The notes beneath the pieces are model-generated. The model worked only from the letters and a program-made list of their open reading frames with translations. It ran no database searches and was not told the DNA's origin. Shown piece after piece: positions 48,701 to 52,958 of a stretch of DNA of 52,958 bases; positions within the stretch are counted from its first letter, which is position 1, and each line of letters starts with the position of its first letter. Made by a program: the position numbers and the translations under genes. This stretch comes from Candidatus Polarisedimenticolaceae bacterium (GTDB lineage Bacteria; Pseudomonadota; Gammaproteobacteria; Chromatiales; Chromatiaceae): NCBI GenBank assembly GCA_021648685.1, contig JAKISI010000016.1, positions 1 to 52,958 on the forward strand, in the 5' to 3' direction.

Positions 48701-49282
48701 TTAGTCATCCTCCCACCCGCCAAACCCGGGTATATTGATCTCATGTTCTTCGAAAGAACCTGTTGCAGCTTGTGTATGGCAGCTTTCACATCTGCTGAAT
48801 GATCCCACCTCTGGGTTATCCTCCACCATTCTGCGAGTCAGCTCATTATGCTCCTTGATGAAATAGGCTGTTTTGCTGATGCGCAGTGGTGTTTCACCCG
48901 GCTGCATATACTTCATGATTTTCCGTGACCGTTTATAGTCGGAGTGATCCGCTGCATTTTTTACCAGATAGGCTTCGATGGCGTTGGCATCCTCCATGGG
49001 CAGCTCAGCATTCTCTCCAAAATGATCCTCAAGCCCAGCCATCATTTTTGTCCAGGAACGCGCAGGCAGGAGGCCGGGTTGGTAGGGAAAATGGCAACCA
49101 CCACACTCTTCCAGATATTGCGGGTTTTCAACTGGTGCCACCCCAACCTCATGTTTGCGTTCACCAAACCAGCGGTTTAAAAAGCCCCACTTTTCATCAT
49201 CATCACTACTGAAGGCCAGCGTGCTTGCTGTCAGCATGGCGGTAGAGAGCAGCATGGATACCACTAATGTTTTGCGATTCAT
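48701..49282 (-). CDS. Diheme cytochrome c (DHC)
   Basis: 193 residues, signal peptide ending LAFSS. Two haem sites: CGGCH (about 60) and CESCH (about 166), with the DHC motifs LPARSWTKMMAGLEDHFGENAELP between them and TPLRISKTAYFIKEHNEL before the second. It matches the diheme cytochromes that donate electrons to SHP. The C-terminus GFGGWEDD is acidic. A homologous domain is fused to cytochrome b561 at 49759. Lies 30 bases after the SHP gene. Confidence 0.92.
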   Translation of the reverse strand: MNRKTLVVSMLLSTAMLTASTLAFSSDDDEKWGFLNRWFGERKHEVGVAPVENPQYLEECGGCHFPYQPGLLPARSWTKMMAGLEDHFGENAELPMEDANAIEAYLVKNAADHSDYKRSRKIMKYMQPGETPLRISKTAYFIKEHNELTRRMVEDNPEVGSFSRCESCHTQAATGSFEEHEINIPGFGGWEDD

Positions 49283-49312
49283 AATATATACCTCGGTTAT
49301 TCATTCGTTGAC

Positions 49313-49714
49313 TTAAAGATTCTTGAGAAAAGCAAGCAGATCGCCTTTCTCCTGGGCCGTGCACTCGCGCCCCAAGGTCCACTTGCAGTTGCGGACAAAC
49401 CACTTTTTGATCTTTTTAACCTCTGTAAGCCGCTTTGGGTTTACTGATGGTGCCATCGGCTCAATCACCTTACCGGTACGTGTGTGTTTGCCAGGTTGGG
49501 TCAGGTCTGTGGTATGGCAGGTTGTGCATCTGCGTTCCTGGCCGCTCTTGGGATCTTTAAAGGGCTTGTTCCACAATACCTCTCCTGCTGCTGCGCTAAA
49601 GGATTCAGCCCCTTTTGCCTGATAGTCAGCCTGCAGTTGAGATATGGCATCCGCCTGCACAGCCATTGGTGCGGCAAATATCAGTGCAGTAATAACGACT
49701 AGTTTCCTTTTCAT
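49313..49714 (-). CDS. SHP-type monoheme cytochrome c (DUF1924)
   Basis: 133 residues, signal peptide ending VQADA. One CTTCH motif (about 63-67) followed by the family pattern LTQPGKHTRTGKVIEPMAPSVNPKRLTEVKKIKKWFVRNC. SHP (sphaeroides haem protein) binds oxygen and nitric oxide when reduced through loss of an Asn ligand; the Asn of SVNPKR or FVRNC would be the candidate. Two extra Cys (NCKWTLGREC) could form a disulfide. Sits between the b561-DHC fusion and DHC, the standard SHP cluster. Confidence 0.9.
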   Translation of the reverse strand: MKRKLVVITALIFAAPMAVQADAISQLQADYQAKGAESFSAAAGEVLWNKPFKDPKSGQERRCTTCHTTDLTQPGKHTRTGKVIEPMAPSVNPKRLTEVKKIKKWFVRNCKWTLGRECTAQEKGDLLAFLKNL

Positions 49715-49758
49715 GTTGACCTCTCATTTGTCTGTTAACAGGGTGTTTGGTTACTCAA

Positions 49759-51003
49759 TCAGCCCTTGTCATCAAGTCTATTGGGGGGAGCTGAATTGAA
49801 GCTGAAATAACGAACTGCTTTTTGAAATATTTCATTGAATAGCACTGTAGATGATTGCTCTTTCTCCACAGGTATTCGCATGGCAGCATCTTCAAAAGTT
49901 CCGGCATCCGCATCCAGATGACAGGCTGCACAGTTAACCTTGCCGTTGACTTTTTGGTTTCCCCATATCTGCATCGGGATCTCACTGTGTTTCTCTACCC
50001 AGTAGAGGGTCTCTGTAATGCGCAAAGGGGCCTCTGTTTTTGGAATGCTCTGATTTATCTTCCAGGCAGCCTCAGTCAGCTCCTGCTCAGCTGCGTTGCC
50101 TGCCATAAAGGTTGTAATCTCATCTATCGCATCCTGTTCTAAAAAGAGGTCTTCACCAAAATGCGATGCCTGCTCCTGCATCATCAATCGCCAGGATCGG
50201 GCGGGCAGTAGTGAGGGATGAAAGGCAAGGTGGCAGGCGCCACACTCCTCCCTCCAAAGGGCATTATCAGGTAACTGTTGTCCCACAAAAGGTATGTAGG
50301 GCTGCTCTGGCGTCTCTACCAGATAGCCATAGAACCAACTGAATCCTGCGGCAATAGCAGCTGCCAGCATAAGCGCACCGACTGACCGGCTGGCGGCAGC
50401 CGAAAGCGTGCCCGGCGGCACAGATTTATAGCCCGTGATCATGGAACCAACCAGGTTTTCACGGTGCAAAACAGACTCGACAACCACGCCCAGCAGATGA
50501 ATGACCACAGCCCCCAGCATCACCCAGGCCAGTAGTTCATGGAGGTCATGAGTAATCGCCCCCTGAGAGCGGCTCAATAACCCGGCAAGAGGCCCGTGCC
50601 CCTCCTCTCCACCTAAAGCAAGCAGGCCGGTAATGGCAATCAGCGACCCCAAACCCAGCAGTGTATAGATCCCCCAGCTTCCAGCCGGGTTGTGCCCTAT
50701 GAATCTTGGCAGGCACCCCTTTAGCGCCATCTTTATGTAGCTCCATGCTTCGCGCCAGCCAAAGGCAAAGTCGCCAAATCGGGCATAAGGGCCACCAATA
50801 ATGCCCCACAAAAGGCGGAACAGAATCAGCCCCCCCATCAGATAACCGGCAAACAGATGGATATCCAGATAACGGTCATCACGAGTGAGCCATGCAGTAA
50901 TAAAGCAGCTGACCAGCATCCAGTGAAACAGCCTTACTGGAACATTCCAGATCCTTGCTTGAGTGACTTCAGCCACAGAATTTTCTTCTGTTTGAATCCG
51001 CAT
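49759..51003 (-). CDS. Cytochrome b561 fused to diheme cytochrome c
   Basis: 414 residues from ATG 51003 (GGAGG six bases away; ATG 51006 is too close). N-terminal cytochrome b561 (about 15-200) with four helices and haem ligands in RLFHWML, DIHLFAGYL, THDLHELLAW and VIHLLGVV. A further helix (about 217-235) leads to a DHC domain with CGACH and CAACH and the same LPARSW and APLRITETLYW motifs as the separate DHC gene. One chain therefore links membrane quinol oxidation to two c hemes. It starts twelve to fifteen bases after the b561 gene and precedes SHP by 44 bases. Fusion seems intact, with no frameshift. Confidence 0.93.
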   Translation of the reverse strand: MRIQTEENSVAEVTQARIWNVPVRLFHWMLVSCFITAWLTRDDRYLDIHLFAGYLMGGLILFRLLWGIIGGPYARFGDFAFGWREAWSYIKMALKGCLPRFIGHNPAGSWGIYTLLGLGSLIAITGLLALGGEEGHGPLAGLLSRSQGAITHDLHELLAWVMLGAVVIHLLGVVVESVLHRENLVGSMITGYKSVPPGTLSAAASRSVGALMLAAAIAAGFSWFYGYLVETPEQPYIPFVGQQLPDNALWREECGACHLAFHPSLLPARSWRLMMQEQASHFGEDLFLEQDAIDEITTFMAGNAAEQELTEAAWKINQSIPKTEAPLRITETLYWVEKHSEIPMQIWGNQKVNGKVNCAACHLDADAGTFEDAAMRIPVEKEQSSTVLFNEIFQKAVRYFSFNSAPPNRLDDKG

Positions 51004-51018
51004 CATCCACCTCCATAT

Positions 51019-51585
51019 TTAGCACTGCTTATTACCGGTAAACATGGCTCGCACCAGGTTTTCTCCATGAAAAATACCACCCAGAATGACCCCTGCCACA
51101 TGAATGCCAATCAGCAGCAAAGTGAGGTTGACAAAGAATTCATGCATCTCTTCCATCGCATCCCTGGCAAACTCACCTGCACCAGCCAGCCAGCCAGCCA
51201 AGGGGCCGGCACCCTCTATGCCATAGGCTCCAAGCCCTGTCAGCGTGGTTAACGACAGGCTCACCAGCAGTGCAACAATCATGGCAGCACCAGCTGGGTT
51301 ATGCCCCAGATAACGCTTTGCCTTTAGCGCCGTCAAATCCTTAAGATAGTTCAGCGCATCACCTGGGGGGCAGATAAAATCAGAGAACCGTGCATGACGA
51401 CTGCCAATAAAGCCCCACACCAGTCGAAACAGCAGCAGCCCAATGACGGTATAGCCTGCATAGGAGTGGATGGTCATAAAGTCATCTTCACTCACATAAG
51501 CAATGGTAAATGCAGAGACCAGGCTCCAGTGAAATATGCGGACTGCTGGATCCCATACTTTTATCTCTTTTGAAATATCGTTCAC
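51019..51585 (-). CDS. Cytochrome b561, quinone-linked
   Basis: 188 residues with four helices and the b561 haem ligands: RIFHWSLVSAF, TIHSYAGYTVIG, a conserved RLVWGFIGSRHARF, YLGHNPAGAAM, MEEMHEFFVNL and GIHVAGVI. Start is GTG 51585 with GAGG eight bases upstream. Homologous to the N-terminal half of the fusion gene that follows, so the cluster carries two b561 units. First gene of the run that goes on to b561-DHC, SHP, DHC, PepSY and the two-component pair. Confidence 0.92.
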   Translation of the reverse strand: MNDISKEIKVWDPAVRIFHWSLVSAFTIAYVSEDDFMTIHSYAGYTVIGLLLFRLVWGFIGSRHARFSDFICPPGDALNYLKDLTALKAKRYLGHNPAGAAMIVALLVSLSLTTLTGLGAYGIEGAGPLAGWLAGAGEFARDAMEEMHEFFVNLTLLLIGIHVAGVILGGIFHGENLVRAMFTGNKQC

Positions 51586-51751
51586 AATATTGCCCTCTTC
51601 TGTTAATCAGTGCTTTCAGCTTAGCCAAGCAAGCTGAAATCAAACTGAAAAGGGGGTGAACCGGAGATATTAGGAGTGAATAACTTCAAATTACGGCTAA
51701 CGTTTAAGCTGTGCGGCACGACGTAAGGAGCGTCTGAACGAGCGTGCTTCG

Positions 51752-51973
51752 ATGCGCTCTATCAGCCAACACCTGACAGCACTTAAACTCCAGGGGCAGG
51801 GGTCAAAGACCATCGATGCCTATTCCCGGGCGGTTCGCAGAATTTCGAACCTCTTCAATTGTTGCCCTGATCAACTGACACCAAGCCAGTTGAAGAGCTA
51901 TTTCGCCTCATTGGTCGATTCGCACTCCTGGAGTACCGTGAAACAGTTCCTCACGGTCTACAGTATGGGATGA
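51752..51973 (+). pseudogene. Truncated tyrosine integrase (N-terminal SAM-like domain)
   Basis: 73 codons matching only the N-terminal core-binding domain of phage/IS-associated integrases (LTALKLQGQGSKTIDAYSRAVRRIS and LKSYFASLVDSHSWSTVK). It then diverges into an unrelated tail (QFLTVYSMG) and stops. The catalytic R...HxxR...Y domain is missing. It is a remnant, probably from the insertion that also brought the toxin-antitoxin and transposase debris. Confidence 0.75.
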
Positions 51974-51994
51974 TTTAATTTTACTCTGACCCCA
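51974..51994. repeat. Repeat-like end AATTTTACTCTGACCCC
   Basis: A T-rich stretch ending TTACTCTGACCCC directly after the integrase fragment. I recall similar GGGGTCAGAGTAAAATT sequences as frequent interspersed ends near REP-type transposase genes in this class, but no second copy is in the window. This is the point where the integrase reading frame is lost. Confidence 0.35.
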
Positions 51995-52048
51995 GTTATT
52001 CTGTCCCATAAAACTGATACCTGATACCAGTGCCGGCGGATGAGTTGC

Positions 52049-52435
52049 TTACCAAAGATGACGAATTGGGTACTGTGTAATAAGCGGATCAGGGGTGAGG
52101 ATTGTTAGCGAATGCTCAATGGCCTGGCATACAAGCATACGGTCAAAGGGATCTTTGTGGGGAGTAGGTAGTTTACATAGGTGCAGAGTGTCTTGTTCCG
52201 ATAAATCTAAAGGGGTGACCAAGTGCCTATTTCGCTCTTTTGGAATAAATTGATCAGGTGAAAGGGGAAGAGGTAATTTGCCTAAACGATATTTAACATT
52301 GATTTCCCAGGCAGAAACGGCACTTAGATAGACTTCATTTTTCGGGTCGGCAAAAGCATCAATCGCATTAGGGGAAAGCACTTCACTTCCCTTAGCCAAC
52401 CAGAGGAAAGTGCAGGTATCAAGGAGAAGCTTCAC
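52049..52435 (-). CDS. VapC-type PIN-domain toxin
   Basis: 128 residues. PIN ribonuclease fold with the acidic set: Asp in LLLDTCTFLW, Glu in SAVSAWEINVK, Asp in HKDPFDRMLVCQAIE and Asp in ILTPDPLI. Typical length. Its start overlaps the stop of the antitoxin gene by four bases, the standard toxin-antitoxin arrangement. It would cut RNA when free of antitoxin. It lies in the mobile region at the window's end. Confidence 0.92.
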   Translation of the reverse strand: MKLLLDTCTFLWLAKGSEVLSPNAIDAFADPKNEVYLSAVSAWEINVKYRLGKLPLPLSPDQFIPKERNRHLVTPLDLSEQDTLHLCKLPTPHKDPFDRMLVCQAIEHSLTILTPDPLITQYPIRHLW

Positions 52436-52686
52436 GCCTCTTCACCACTAAAAGCGGCAACAATATCATCCGGGAGAGGCTCAAAAAAAGCATCGCCAAT
52501 TTGAAAGTCGGGATATTCTTTGCCAGCCAAGCCGATGGGACGTTTTTTATTTGGGAGTGCCGCAATCGGTTTTATCTCAGCAATAGGCACATTCCGTTTG
52601 CAGACTATTACAGTCTCGCCATTGCTGACTTTTGCAAGACAGCTTGAGAAGTGGGTTTTTACTTCATTTATATTTAAGCTTATCAT
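52432..52686 (-). CDS. Phd/YefM-type antitoxin
   Basis: 84 residues from ATG 52686, the start that matches the family (MISLNINEVKTHFSSCLAKVSNG); a 17-codon extension to 52737 is unlikely. Contains ETVIVCKRNVPIAEIKPI, the Phd/MazE-like strand pattern, and a C-terminal tail (PDFQIGDAFFEPLPDDIVAAF) that wraps the PIN toxin. Autoregulates the pair by binding its promoter. Confidence 0.9.
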   Translation of the reverse strand: MISLNINEVKTHFSSCLAKVSNGETVIVCKRNVPIAEIKPIAALPNKKRPIGLAGKEYPDFQIGDAFFEPLPDDIVAAFSGEEA

Positions 52687-52814
52687 GGTTCTATTGTAGG
52701 TCGTCATGTTGGTCATGTCAACGGTCAGCCCCTTCATGGAAGAGAGGGGTTACCCTAGAAAGAGCAGTTGGGCGTCCCCTAAGACCATCAAAACCACAGT
52801 AAATTACTCGACAA

Positions 52815-52958
52815 TCAGAGTTCCATTCCTTTTAATGCCATCCAGCGAAGCGTGTTGTAAGCAAGAATCGCACTTTGAAACAAGGCGGCATTGGCAAGAA
52901 AATTGTCTGTCCTCATATGAGCGAGCCCCAACTGGCTTTTGGCTTCCTCTATCCAGGT
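52815..52958 (-). CDS. Transposase C-terminal fragment, continues beyond window
   Basis: 47 codons enter from the right edge and stop at 52815. The residues WIEEAKSQLGLAHMRTDNF and AILAYNTLRWMAL match the C-terminal part of DDE transposases of the IS1380/IS4-like type, where a Glu of the catalytic triad sits in the first segment. Family members usually continue after RWMAL for some tens of residues, so the stop soon after (KGMEL) suggests a truncated copy. The 128 bases between this and the antitoxin hold no gene. Confidence 0.6.
   Translation of the reverse strand, partial: TWIEEAKSQLGLAHMRTDNFLANAALFQSAILAYNTLRWMALKGMEL

Overview
The window reads as gammaproteobacterial chromosome. CysB, GalU, YqaA, HemP, a canonical fimT-pilV-pilW-pilX-pilY1-pilE minor-pilin operon and a SHP/DHC/cytochrome b561 cluster all fit a respiratory, probably chemolithotrophic or metal/electrode-interacting member of that class. 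The species cannot be named from sequence alone. No rRNA, tRNA or CRISPR array was seen.

Region 1 (1-19100, almost all minus strand) is a dense electron-transfer locus. It encodes at least 61 CXXCH haem-attachment motifs in seven proteins: a left-truncated cytochrome with 10 so far, then proteins with 5, 24, 3, 7 (plus one CX3CH), 8 and 4. Interleaved are three six-repeat NHL propellers, a PQQ-type propeller, an outer-membrane beta-barrel, a four-helix cytochrome b and a 38-residue membrane peptide. The five genes from 12735 down to 8250 look like a quinone-linked inner-membrane b/c complex resembling Geobacter CbcBA-type modules. The barrel, giant cytochrome and exported propellers look like periplasmic, outer-membrane or extracellular parts. 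The inferred role is extracellular electron transfer. A GxxExxY gene framed by exact inverted repeats interrupts the locus at about 16.3-16.7 kb.

Region 2 (19.1-29.5 kb) holds cysB with an overlapping membrane TPR gene, a large hybrid sensor kinase with its response regulator, a tandem cyclic-nucleotide-domain protein, a TPR/beta-barrel (SLAM-like) outer-membrane protein, and an orphan hemP behind a Fur-box-like palindrome.

Region 3 (29.5-37.2 kb) is the type IV minor-pilin operon. Its PilY1 has a von Willebrand A domain split by three tandem repeat modules. A plus-strand terminator in the following gap may mark an unannotated small RNA.

Region 4 (37.5-45.2 kb) is a glycogen/alpha-glucan block: glgB, divergent from glgC, a GH57 glucanotransferase-family gene, malQ and galU. 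Glycogen synthase is not in the window.

Region 5 (45.2-51.6 kb) holds a TPR lipoprotein, yqaA, a PhoQ/PhoP-like two-component pair, a PepSY protein, diheme cytochrome c (DHC), a SHP-type cytochrome, a b561-DHC fusion and a separate b561. It appears to be a second, self-regulated cytochrome module.

Region 6 (51.6 kb to the end) is mobile/accessory debris: a truncated integrase, a short repeat-like end, a Phd/VapC-type toxin-antitoxin pair and the 3' end of a transposase.
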